A DNA stretch of 64,000 bases from Sporosarcina sp. FSL W7-1349 (GCF_038003045.1 NZ_JBBOOK010000003.1:186001-250000); one strand, 5' to 3'; shown: positions 8,414 to 16,904, counted from the stretch's first letter. A program made the numbers and translations. Notes: generated from the letters alone by a model not told the origin.

Positions 8414-9690
8414 TGCTTATCGTTCTTTTCCTATCCATGTTTGCTTTGTTTATATTTGGTGTACCAATCGCTATTTCAATTGGTCTGGCGTCTGTGATTG
8501 CTCTTTTGTGGGACGGATCCATTCCGCTTCTTGTGGTGGGACAGCGGCTCATTACTTCCATCGATATGTTCACATTAATGGCCATCCCAACGTTCATATT
8601 AGCGGGTACTTTAATGGAGTTCGGTGGAATTTCTAAAAGACTTGTAAATTTCGCTAATGCGCTTACTGGACATATAACAGGAGGATTGGGATTGGTTGCC
8701 GTAGTCGCTGCTATGTTTTTTGCGGCGATCTCCGGGTCGAGCGCGGCTTCCGTAGCAGCTATCGGGGGAATCCTAATTCCGGCTATGGTCAATCGTGGAT
8801 ATCATAAAGATTTTTCTGCCGCACTACAAGCGGTTTCAGGTGAGCTTGGAATCATTATCCCACCTAGTATAGCAATGATTCTTTATGGCGTGTCAACGGG
8901 TACTTCGATTCGAGATATGTTTATTGCAGGAATCATTCCTGGAATCATGATAGGCGTGACGTTGTTGATCGCAGTTTATGTAATCGCAAAAAAACGTGGG
9001 TATCGTGGAGACAATACGATTACATGGGCGGATCGAGTCAAAGCATTTAAAGAAGCGATCTTGCCGTTGACAATGCCTGTCATTATATTGGGCGGTATTT
9101 ATTCAGGATATTTTACACCGACGGAAGCTGGGGCGGTTGCAGCACTATATGCTTTTATAATTAGTGTATTTGTCTATAAGGAAATTAAGCTAAAAGATAC
9201 ATTTAAGATTTTAGGAAAGTCTGCGATTACTTCTTCCATCATCATGTTTATCATTTCCAGTGCTGGTCTGTTTGCCTGGATTATTAGTAAAGAAGGCTTA
9301 CCTAGAATGGCTGCTGAATTTTTTATCAGTATTTCAGATTCGCCATTTATCTTCTTGATTTTGGTCAACCTATTCCTACTAGTCGTAGGGATGTTCTTAG
9401 AAACAAGTGTTTCGATTATTATTTTGGCTCCTATTTTAGCTCCAGTAGCTGTTCAAATGGGAATTGATCCTGTTCAGTTTGGGATGATTATGATTGTGAA
9501 CTTGGCAATTGGTATGTGTACACCGCCACTAGGCGTGAATTTGTTTATATCCTGCCAAATTGCCGATATCAGTTTGACCAGAATTACAAAGGCGATCCTG
9601 CCACTGTTAGGGTTGATGATACTGAACTTGCTTCTTATCAGCTACATCCCATGGTTATCTACAGGTCTGATCGAACTGCTGGCGAAATAA
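8413..9690 (+). CDS. TRAP transporter large membrane subunit (DctM family)
   Basis: 425 residues, highly hydrophobic with about 12 membrane segments; typical DctM motifs include the AAISGSSAASVAAIGGILIP stretch and ELGIIIPPSIAMILYG. It is the sodium-coupled translocation channel that works with the preceding DctP and DctQ subunits. It is the last gene of the operon; a hairpin at 9864-9895 lies about 170 bp downstream. Confidence 0.92.
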   Translation: MLIVLFLSMFALFIFGVPIAISIGLASVIALLWDGSIPLLVVGQRLITSIDMFTLMAIPTFILAGTLMEFGGISKRLVNFANALTGHITGGLGLVAVVAAMFFAAISGSSAASVAAIGGILIPAMVNRGYHKDFSAALQAVSGELGIIIPPSIAMILYGVSTGTSIRDMFIAGIIPGIMIGVTLLIAVYVIAKKRGYRGDNTITWADRVKAFKEAILPLTMPVIILGGIYSGYFTPTEAGAVAALYAFIISVFVYKEIKLKDTFKILGKSAITSSIIMFIISSAGLFAWIISKEGLPRMAAEFFISISDSPFIFLILVNLFLLVVGMFLETSVSIIILAPILAPVAVQMGIDPVQFGMIMIVNLAIGMCTPPLGVNLFISCQIADISLTRITKAILPLLGLMILNLLLISYIPWLSTGLIELLAK

Positions 9691-9863
9691 TATAATCTTT
9701 TCAGGATAGTCATAGGTCGAATCATACCCCCTCTAAGTAGCAATGAAAAGGGTACAAATATGTATCCCATTTCGCGCTGCTTGGTGGGGGTAACTTTATG
9801 CAAGAAGTGTTTGATTCATGCCCGCCTTTATTAAAATGAAGTCTTACCTTTGCCTCCAGGATG

Positions 9864-9896
9864 CCAGTCATGTTGAATCCATGACTGGTATTTTTG
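9864..9896 (+). terminator. Intrinsic terminator downstream of the TRAP operon
   Basis: CCAGTCATG and CATGACTGG form a perfect 9-bp stem with a 7-nt loop, followed by a T-rich tract. Confidence 0.7.
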
Positions 9897-9949
9897 GTTT
9901 ATACTGTAAGCCCCCCATTAAACAACGCATTGTTTTTCAAAGCTCCCCT

Positions 9950-10158
9950 TTGAATGCACAAGGCATCAATTAAAGGAGGTATTTTCTCATGCTGCTCAAA
10001 CCATTGACCATCATCCCCGTACAATCACTCCATCAACAGCAAGTTTTGATAAATATAGTGGAACTAATATAGAAAACTACCTATACGGGCAACTTTGTCA
10101 TCAGCAGATTGGCGGCAAACCCGCCATTGATTCTTCGGAGAATAAAAGCGATGATTAA
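9950..10158 (+). pseudogene. Remnant of a secreted-protein gene (X2-like fragment)
   Basis: A perfect AAAGGAGGT site precedes ATG 9989, but that frame closes after 27 codons. In another frame an uninterrupted reading ends at TAA 10156-10158 and includes RTITPSTASFDKYSGTN, resembling the TISPTTATFDK opening of X2-type modules of secreted Bacillota proteins. A terminator follows at once. This looks like the two ends of a larger, deleted and frameshifted gene. The X2 resemblance is from memory of the motif only. Confidence 0.35.
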
Positions 10159-10200
10159 ACTGCTCATTGGAAGTTTGAATTCCAGTGAGCAGTTTTTTGT
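10158..10200 (+). terminator. Intrinsic terminator after the X2-like remnant
   Basis: AACTGCTCATTGGAA pairs with TTCCAGTGAGCAGTT (one G-T pair), followed by a run of six T. It begins at the stop codon of the remnant, so it is probably the original gene's terminator. Confidence 0.75.
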
Positions 10201-10298
10201 GGGATGGTAGACATAAAGGTGTCTACTTATCCATTGTGATGGGAGGCAGTAAAATAAAGGGTAATAAGGGGCTCCAACCTAAAAAAGGAGAAATTCGA

Positions 10299-10664
10299 AT
10301 GTAAAGAAATTTTATTCACTTCGTTGCATGGATACTCTTATTTTCTGTCACAATCCTCTCCCACGGACAACTAGCTGTCGCGAATGACTCGGAGTATGAA
10401 TGGAAGATCAACGATGATGGAATAACGGTAACGATTACAGAGGATAAAGGGAACGCCACAGATGTAGTGATTCCAGATGAATTGGGTGGTAAGACAGTTA
10501 CGCCTATTGGACATTCGGTATTCTTTAAAAACGACCTAACGAGCGTCACCCTGCCATCCGGGTTGACGAGTATTGGTGATGGTGCATTCTGGAACAACCG
10601 ACTCACAAGTGTTGCATTGCCATTCGGTGTGAGAAACGGTCAATGCGATTTAAATGCTTCATGA
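10299..10664 (+). pseudogene. Truncated BspA-like leucine-rich-repeat surface protein with stop at codon 2
   Basis: An AAAAAAGGAG site and ATG at 10299 are followed immediately by TAA. The same frame then reads on for about 120 codons: a signal-peptide-like stretch (FIHFVAWILLFSVTILSHG), then WKINDDGITVTITEDKG and LRR_5 repeats such as LTSVTLPSGLTSIGDGAF and LTSVALPFGV. It ends at TGA 10662 in the middle of a repeat unit. Intact relatives have many more repeats. Both the second-codon stop and the abrupt end argue for a pseudogene, although use of a non-ATG start cannot be excluded. Confidence 0.6.
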
Positions 10665-10668
10665 ATTT

Positions 10669-10728
10669 AGTATGGAATTAGCACAGCGCAGACCGAAATC
10701 TTCTCCATAGGAATTTCGGGCTGCGTTT
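10669..10728 (+). repeat. 60-bp hairpin repeat, copy 1
   Basis: Near-identical in sequence and orientation to 14829-14887. It contains the arms CGCAGACCGAAAT and ATTTCGGGCTGCG (one mismatch) and ends GTTT, so it may act as a terminator for the LRR remnant. The two copies bracket the SLH-NHL and FecR genes. Confidence 0.75.
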
Positions 10729-10955
10729 ATGTCCTAAAAAAATTCTACCCTTTATTTCAAGAAGGGCTTAATTATTTGCACAAGGGACCTATAATTCCGG
10801 TCGTTCATTTCCCCTTAGCCCTTGAACGATAAATGTACTGTAGAAAATTGTCGAGTCAGAAAATAGAATAGCTAAAAAAGGACTTTTTTAATGTCATGTC
10901 GAATAGTTTTATAGATCGCATTATTTAGTAAATTTAACCATTTAGGAGGGGTGGT

Positions 10956-12674
10956 ATGAATAATAAAAAGTATATCGCATTTGTAGCAGCGTCGGCTTTG
11001 CTTATGCCAATTGTGGTTCCAACTCATGGTCATGCAGTAGGGTTTTCTGATACTGTCGGGAATTCGCATGAAAAAGCCATACAAACTTTAGTGGAAATGG
11101 GCGTCATCCAAGGATATTCCGACGGCACGTTTCGACCAAATCAAACATTGACCCGTTCGGATATCGTAAAAATGATGGGGAAATGGCTTGTCACCCATGG
11201 CTTTCAAGTTCCGTCGGATTACAAGACGAATCTTCGCTTTACAGACTTAACATCATCGTCCAATGATGAACTTTTACAGTATGCAGCACTCTTGAAGGAT
11301 CTAGGCATTTTCACAGGAACTTTCGACGGTGAATTGAATGCTCAAGATAATATTTCCCGGGAGAATATGGCAATTATCCTAGTTCGCGCTTATGATGCTA
11401 TCCACAATGCAGACTTCAAAACCTACGTCCGCGAGCAGACCTTTGAAAAAAATGTAGCGGACCTGGAGAGCGCGAAAGTGGAGGCACGGCCATTCATAGA
11501 TGTTTTGGATTTCTTTGAAATTACGGACCCGTCCATTTCAAACTTCCATCCAAAAGCTACTATTACACGCGGACAATTTGCTTCCTTTATTGCACGGAGT
11601 GAAGCTGTGTCGGTAAAAGAAATGACGCCAACCATTGAATTGTTGCAAGTTGCAGGCAATGGTTATTTTGACTTGATGGATGGGGAGGCAGAAAACGCCT
11701 CATTCCGGACGCCAAGTGGGATTGCGGTTGCGCCGGATGGCTCTTTGTTCATAGCGGATACCCGTAATCAAGTCATCCGGAAAATCCAAAAGGGGATTGT
11801 GAGCACGTTTGCTGGCATCACATTGGAAAGTAATGAATCCGGATTACCGCAAGGCGGGCTTTATGACGGAGGCAAAGACATGGCATTTTTTCAAAATCCT
11901 GTAGGAATAGCGATTGATTCGACAGGCAGCATTTTTATCGCGGATTCACGTAACCATGCGATTCGCAAAATTTCTGCTGATGGACAAGTGACAACGGTTG
12001 CAGGAAATGGAATTCCTGGAAAGGCGGACGGCATAGGGGAAGAAGCGCGGTTTAATTCCCCGCTGGCGGTAGTTGTGAAAGAGGATGGAACGCTGTACGT
12101 TGCGGACACACTGAATCACGTCATACGTAAAATTTCAGTGAGCGGTGAAGTGACGACATTGAATGCCCCTTCTGATCGTGTGGTGGAGATCATTCCAGGG
12201 GAAGTCGAATGGGCAGGGGATTTCAGGGACGGACCGCTCGAAAATGCCAAATTCAATGAACCTGCGGGGTTGACGCTTGATGCAAAGGGAAATTTATACG
12301 TCAGTGATTCGGGCAATCACGTCATCCGCTATATCGATTTTTCAACGAATACCGTTTCCACCATCGCAGGCCATTTCCAAGCGTATTCTTCTAAAGCAAT
12401 GTACGCAGAAGGCAATCTTGTAGACGGCTCTGCCGAAGAGGCAGCCTTTCAATTTCCAATTGGATTGGCTATTTCGGAAGAACACGGCGTATTGATAGCG
12501 GATAGCGTCAATAAATCGATTCGCGCAATCAAAGACGGACAGGTGCAAACGATTGTGAGTGGTTTCAAAAATCCGGTGGGCATCACGATTGGAACAGACG
12601 GCAAAATTTATGTAGTGGATAGCTATGACAATCGAATCTATCAAATCTTAATTAAAGGAGATTTGGAGCAATGA
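10956..12674 (+). CDS. S-layer-homology protein with NHL-repeat beta-propeller
   Basis: 572 residues. A signal peptide (to about residue 28) is followed by three SLH modules at about 30-80, 85-150 and 170-215 (ALEMGVIQGY-like segment VEMGVIQGYSDGTFRPNQTL is clear), which bind cell-wall polymer. From about 235 to the end there are repeated NHL-type blades (PSGIAVAPDGSLFIADTRNQ, PVGIAIDSTGSIFIADSRNH, PAGLTLDAKGNLYVSDSGNH), predicting a six-bladed propeller. So it is a wall-anchored propeller exposed outside the cell. RBS AGGAGG precedes the ATG. The stop overlaps the next start, so the FecR-domain protein is probably its partner. Ligand unknown. Confidence 0.85.
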   Translation: MNNKKYIAFVAASALLMPIVVPTHGHAVGFSDTVGNSHEKAIQTLVEMGVIQGYSDGTFRPNQTLTRSDIVKMMGKWLVTHGFQVPSDYKTNLRFTDLTSSSNDELLQYAALLKDLGIFTGTFDGELNAQDNISRENMAIILVRAYDAIHNADFKTYVREQTFEKNVADLESAKVEARPFIDVLDFFEITDPSISNFHPKATITRGQFASFIARSEAVSVKEMTPTIELLQVAGNGYFDLMDGEAENASFRTPSGIAVAPDGSLFIADTRNQVIRKIQKGIVSTFAGITLESNESGLPQGGLYDGGKDMAFFQNPVGIAIDSTGSIFIADSRNHAIRKISADGQVTTVAGNGIPGKADGIGEEARFNSPLAVVVKEDGTLYVADTLNHVIRKISVSGEVTTLNAPSDRVVEIIPGEVEWAGDFRDGPLENAKFNEPAGLTLDAKGNLYVSDSGNHVIRYIDFSTNTVSTIAGHFQAYSSKAMYAEGNLVDGSAEEAAFQFPIGLAISEEHGVLIADSVNKSIRAIKDGQVQTIVSGFKNPVGITIGTDGKIYVVDSYDNRIYQILIKGDLEQ

Positions 12675-14740
12675 AGACCAAACAGCTAATTATGATTTGC
12701 TTGGCAGCCTTTCTTCTATTTGTAGGATGTGGGCAGCCCGTCGAAGCTGCTGAACAACAATCTGCCACTATCGATGAAGTGATTGGAACCGTCTGGGTCA
12801 AGAAAGCCGGCGGCCAATTATCGGTGCGGGCTTATCCTGAAATGCAACTTGGGCAAGGTGATATTGTAACAACTGAATCGTTTTCCAGCATTAAATTACG
12901 ACTCGAAAATACGCAAGATGAACTGACGATTTCCTCAAATGCAAGTCTCCAATTCACCGATTTGCGGACAGAGGGGGGCATCGGAATTACGAGACTCACC
13001 GTTTGGTCGGGAACTGTCATGTCAAGTGTCAATCCAAACAGAGATCCGGATGCTATTTTTGAAGTGAATACACCAAGACAGACGATGAGCGCCAAGGGAA
13101 CCCACTTCACCGTCAGTGTCAATCCAGCCACTGGACTCATAGGCTTGTGGGTTTCAGCAGGCAGCGTCTCGGTTTCTGACGTAATTGACTACGCACAAGA
13201 TTCAATCGTTCTGCCTGCCCAACAAGTCTATACGTATCCGGGCGAATCGGCTGCCGATAAGATAGAAGTCGTCAATTTAGATGAGCTTGTTCAATCACTA
13301 AATCCTTTCGTGATCGAGCAATTACTCAAAAACAAAGACGAAATTGATAGGGAAAACCAGCAGTATATAGAACAATTAAGAGAACAGCTAGGAAATAGCG
13401 GTCCCCATGAATCATTGCTTATTGCCAATGAGGAAGATCTCCAGCGAATTGGGCTAAACTTGCAGTACTTGGTTGAACACATTCTTCATAAAGCTTCAAA
13501 CCGCATTGATGAATCCACCCTGGAAGAAATGATTCGAGATGCAAACAAGGCATTGGAAAACCGAATTTCAATTGAACAATTGCCGGAGTGGCAATTAACA
13601 AATCAAGAAAGAGAAAGACAAGAGCAACTTCAACAATTACGAAATCAAAAAGCCGAAGAACAAAGAAAACTGCAGGAGGAAACTCGTGGAAAACAGGAAC
13701 AGCTTTTACAGGAAATGCAAAAACGCAGGGAACAACTAGAAGAACAACAAAGAAGAGCTGCAGAAGAAGCGAAAAAACGCGCTGAAGAAAAAATGAAAGA
13801 ACAACTCAGCCAATCTGCGCGCGACGCATTTGAAGAAGCCGTAAGGAGTAAGGAAGCTGAAAAACAGCGGCAGAATGAAGCGGCGAATCGGGAAAGGGAG
13901 ATGGTGGAACCGACACGAGGGACAAGTCCTAATCCGGAAACGAGACCGGATATCGGAACGGATCCTAATCCGGAACCAAGCCCAGTTCCGAACCCGAATC
14001 CTGGTCCGAATCCAGAACCAAAACCTCCTTCCCAGATTGATCTGGATTTAGCAGCTGCCAAAGGAAACATTCCTGGCGATCTGGGAATTTATACTGAAGC
14101 AAGCAGACGAGCACTGAACGAGGCACTAGCTAGGCCGGAACGTACTAACGGAGAAAAAATTGCGAAAACGAAAGCGATTTTGCAAGCCATTCGGCAATTG
14201 ATCACGCCAGGCCAACAAGAGGCTTTAGATGCGATTAATGCGTACTCCTCAGAATCTTCAGAAACGCCGCTTGATCTGCTTACCGCCTACGCAGAGGAAA
14301 TCGGCATCAATATAAGTGCGCTGGTTGATGGTTATGAAGGTGAAGTTGCGTACGAAATCGCAGAACTTGTGTTTTCCGAAAGACCGGAAGCAGGCTTTAC
14401 GAGCCTTGCAGACGTCAGGGAGTTACTGCTCGCAATCGCGCAAGAGCACATTCATCGCCTAAACCCACTTATCGTAGACATCGGATATGAAATTAATGAA
14501 TATAGCGTGATGTTAACGTGGACAACCGAGGAGGACTTCTTTGATATTCGTGTTTTTGTAAATGGCGATGAAATTTCGGGAGAGGATGCTATTGAATTTA
14601 GCGAGGCGGGCGCAATCCTCAAGGCATTGTCACCAGAGAATGAATACGAAATCTATGTTGAATTTAGGAGGGAGGGATCAGACTATCCGAATGCAATCGG
14701 CGAAAGATTCATCGAGAGTTGGACAGACATTCCTGATTAA
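12671..14740 (+). CDS. Exported FecR-domain, coiled-coil, FN3-like protein
   Basis: 689 residues; the ATG overlaps the previous stop (ATGA). Domains in order: signal sequence, with a poor lipobox (FVGC) and an alternative VEA cleavage site; a FecR-type beta domain at about 35-185 (ARAYPEMQLGQGDIVTTE-like opening, TPRQTMSAKGTHFTV); a long Glu/Gln/Arg coiled coil at about 300-410; a Pro/Asn-rich PNPEP spacer at about 425-455; a helical region; and a C-terminal fibronectin-III-like domain from about 595. No FecI-type sigma factor is adjacent, so FecR signalling is not implied. It probably acts at the surface with the propeller protein. Confidence 0.8.
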   Translation: MKTKQLIMICLAAFLLFVGCGQPVEAAEQQSATIDEVIGTVWVKKAGGQLSVRAYPEMQLGQGDIVTTESFSSIKLRLENTQDELTISSNASLQFTDLRTEGGIGITRLTVWSGTVMSSVNPNRDPDAIFEVNTPRQTMSAKGTHFTVSVNPATGLIGLWVSAGSVSVSDVIDYAQDSIVLPAQQVYTYPGESAADKIEVVNLDELVQSLNPFVIEQLLKNKDEIDRENQQYIEQLREQLGNSGPHESLLIANEEDLQRIGLNLQYLVEHILHKASNRIDESTLEEMIRDANKALENRISIEQLPEWQLTNQERERQEQLQQLRNQKAEEQRKLQEETRGKQEQLLQEMQKRREQLEEQQRRAAEEAKKRAEEKMKEQLSQSARDAFEEAVRSKEAEKQRQNEAANREREMVEPTRGTSPNPETRPDIGTDPNPEPSPVPNPNPGPNPEPKPPSQIDLDLAAAKGNIPGDLGIYTEASRRALNEALARPERTNGEKIAKTKAILQAIRQLITPGQQEALDAINAYSSESSETPLDLLTAYAEEIGINISALVDGYEGEVAYEIAELVFSERPEAGFTSLADVRELLLAIAQEHIHRLNPLIVDIGYEINEYSVMLTWTTEEDFFDIRVFVNGDEISGEDAIEFSEAGAILKALSPENEYEIYVEFRREGSDYPNAIGERFIESWTDIPD

Positions 14741-14828
14741 CGGAATTCAGCAATTCATTTCACAAGCATAGATCTAGTAGAGTAGCAAAAGAAACGCCCT
14801 GTGGAGAATGCCGGTAAATTTGCTTACT

Positions 14829-14887
14829 AGTATGGAATAAGCACAGCGCAGCCCGAATCTCCTCTATAGGAATTTCGGGCTGCGTTT
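14829..14887 (+). repeat. 60-bp hairpin repeat, copy 2
   Basis: Second copy of the element at 10669-10728, same orientation. Here the arms CGCAGCCCGAA and TTCGGGCTGCG pair perfectly and are followed by GTTT, so it probably terminates the SLH-NHL/FecR transcript. Confidence 0.75.
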
Positions 14888-14942
14888 GAATTGTGTGGTG
14901 CACAGGTACATTCAATCAAAATCGCCACCATGAAGATGACTT

Positions 14943-15866
14943 TTACAATGCAACTTTATTCACCAAGTCCGGAAAATCGATAAACGGATTCCGATTTCCT
15001 TGTATTTCATAAATCGCTTGGTTTCGGTGTTTTTCATAATCGGTTGCGGGGAATTGCGCATGCCAGCGAATCATGAGCGGGATATTGATTTCTCTTCGGA
15101 AGTCTTCATTGATCTCCTCTGGATATCGCAAGATAAAATATAATGTCGCTCGGGCAGCTGTTCCTTTTCCATATTCCGGTTCAAACCGGTTCGTTTCATA
15201 AATGCCACAGTCGTTCCGGAAACGTGTGGAATCTGCGATCGCATTAAATTCATAGTAGGGGAAATTGGCCCGGATCCGATTGCATTTCGGCTCGCATGCA
15301 AATAAATGATGCAAGTCCCCTTTCATCGGTTCTTTGGCCCGAAACCATGACTGCGGCACGATGTGTTCGGCGTTGAACTTATGTTGGCTGGCGATGCTCT
15401 GGACTTCTTGATCGAACTCTTGACTCGTCACTTGCGGGTTTAGCAAGAGGTCCCGATACCGTTCGAACCGTTTTCGGATCGTTTCAAACTCTTCCTCGAT
15501 TACTTGTTTCGGATTTTTTTGTATTCCGGAATAAATGCTTTTCAGTTGTCCGTCCGGTTGGAGATCGACCCAAGTATACAGGTACTGGTCCTTGCTCACG
15601 TAATAGGGATGCGTAATCCGGTGAGTTGTTCTGATTAGTTCCTGCAAGTCCCGCCCCAATTGGATTGGAGAACTATGAGTGAAGTGAATGCCCCGGTAAT
15701 AGTCTTTGATCCACGCATGGTCTTTTCTTTCATCATAATACAGCTGGGCGTCCTTTTTAATTTTATTCTGATTTTCGGCAAGCCCTGCTACCAGTGCGTC
15801 TGCATCATGTCTTTCCATGGATTCCAGTTCTTCCAGCTGGTGGAGCAGGCGTTTATCATTTTCCAT
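14943..15866 (-). CDS. Endonuclease I family nuclease without signal peptide
   Basis: 307 residues of the EndA/NucM/Bsn family (PF04231). The beta-beta-alpha metal motif is clear: EHIVPQSWF near residue 165, then GDLHHLFACEPKCNRIRANF. ATG 15866 is preferred over ATG 15875 because GAAGG lies 9 nt upstream of it. Classical members are exported; this one begins MENDKRLLHQLEELES, with no hydrophobic signal, so it should be cytoplasmic or leave by another route. It is a single gene read against its neighbours. Cleavage of DNA or RNA is expected from the family; the biological role is unknown. Confidence 0.8.
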   Translation of the reverse strand: MENDKRLLHQLEELESMERHDADALVAGLAENQNKIKKDAQLYYDERKDHAWIKDYYRGIHFTHSSPIQLGRDLQELIRTTHRITHPYYVSKDQYLYTWVDLQPDGQLKSIYSGIQKNPKQVIEEEFETIRKRFERYRDLLLNPQVTSQEFDQEVQSIASQHKFNAEHIVPQSWFRAKEPMKGDLHHLFACEPKCNRIRANFPYYEFNAIADSTRFRNDCGIYETNRFEPEYGKGTAARATLYFILRYPEEINEDFRREINIPLMIRWHAQFPATDYEKHRNQAIYEIQGNRNPFIDFPDLVNKVAL

Positions 15867-16038
15867 GTAGATCATCCTTCAATGTACGCTATGTATTTAT
15901 ATCATAAGGGTTTATTCTTGAAACGTCAGCATTCATTCTATTTTTATTCCTGCTTCGGGTCTAGCGTGAGGGATGTTGTTTCAAGCTTTCAATGGAAGGG
16001 AATATACTCTCCGACTAATAAGATGGAGGAGGGCCCCT

Positions 16039-16362
16039 ATGAATACAACTTATGAAGAATGCTTGGAAGCTGTTTTGGACTGCATGAGGGCGTGCAACGT
16101 CTGTTTCGATGCCTGCTTGCAGGAAGAAGATGTGAAAATGATGGCAGAATGCATCCGGTTGGACCGGGAATGCGCCGATATTTGTGCTTTGATGTCTCAA
16201 GCGATTACGCGCAATAGCCCATTCATCAAAGAAATTGCCAAATTGTGTGCGGATATTTGTACCCGTTGTGCCGAAGAATGTGCCCACCATGAGCATGATC
16301 ATTGTCAGCGCTGTGCAGAAGCCTGCCGCCGTTGTGCCGAGGCTTGCCTGGCCATCCAATGA
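16039..16362 (+). CDS. Cysteine-rich four-helix-bundle copper-binding protein (Csp/YhjQ type)
   Basis: 107 residues with 14 or so cysteines placed on one face of four helices (CMRACNVCFDACLQ, CADICTRCAEEC, CQRCAEACRRCAEACL), as in the cytosolic copper-storage/DUF326 family. The ATG at 16039 has an AGATGGAGGAGGG site; the longer upstream reading is not needed. There is no signal peptide, so cytosolic metal sequestration is expected. A terminator follows at 16397. It lies near the ars operon in a metal-resistance neighbourhood. Confidence 0.85.
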   Translation: MNTTYEECLEAVLDCMRACNVCFDACLQEEDVKMMAECIRLDRECADICALMSQAITRNSPFIKEIAKLCADICTRCAEECAHHEHDHCQRCAEACRRCAEACLAIQ

Positions 16363-16396
16363 TTGAATAAATCTTCTTATAGTAGAATGAAAGTGG

Positions 16397-16424
16397 ACTC
16401 CTGCTGCTGCGGGAGTTTTTTGTT
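16397..16424 (+). terminator. Intrinsic terminator of the copper-binding protein gene
   Basis: ACTCCTGC and GCGGGAGT form an 8-bp stem (one G-T pair) with a 4-nt loop, followed by six T. Confidence 0.75.
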
Positions 16425-16430
16425 TTAGTG

Positions 16431-16862
16431 GAATTGTCCTGGCAAATTGCCAAACTGTCAGGACAATCAGAGCAATTGTCATGGAGCCAGCCGAAACTGT
16501 CCTGCCTCGACGGAACTGTCCTGGCAAAATCTCGAACTGTCAGGACAATCACCGAGACTGTCATGGCGCGAGCTGAAACTGTCCTGCCCCGACGGAACTG
16601 TCCTGGCAAAATCTCGAACTGTCAGGACAATCGGAGCAACTGTCATGGCGCGGATCAAAACTATCATGTCCCGACGGAACTGTCATGGCAATTCTTGAAA
16701 CTGTTAGGGCAATCAGAGCAACTGTCATGGGGCGGGTCAAAACTGTCATGCCCTAGTGAAATTGTCATGGCAAATCCCCAAACTGTCAGGGCAATCGTAG
16801 GAACTGTCATGGAGCCGGCGGAATCTGTCCTGGTACCGGCCAAAACTCTCATGCCTCGCCAT
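16431..16862. repeat. 82-bp minisatellite made of 21-nt sub-repeats
   Basis: Five tandem units start at 16431, 16513, 16595, 16677 and 16759, each exactly 82 bp apart, plus a decayed tail. Each unit is four sub-repeats starting CTGTC, spaced 21, 21, 21 and 19 nt. Units 2 and 3 are the most similar. Within a unit TGTCCTG and CAGGACA form inverted repeats, so a transcript would fold. Because 82 is not a multiple of 3, the open frames crossing it in several registers are by-products. It fills the gap between the copper-binding gene and arsR. Confidence 0.85.
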
Positions 16863-16904
16863 ATCCACTGAGAAAATACCCCTACTCTTCAAAATTCCAT
16901 TGTA

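Noticed and set aside
9989..10072. Leader peptide with perfect SD
   Set aside because: The 27-codon product has no regulatory codon run, and the neighbouring frame carries protein-like sequence, so a decayed gene explains it better.
16431..16862. CRISPR array
   Set aside because: Repeats are contiguous and diverged with no unique spacers of constant length, and no cas genes are near.
16428..16871. Protein-coding reading frames across the minisatellite
   Set aside because: Several frames on both strands are open only because the repeat lacks stop codons. An 82-bp unit shifts frame each time, and none has a ribosome binding site.
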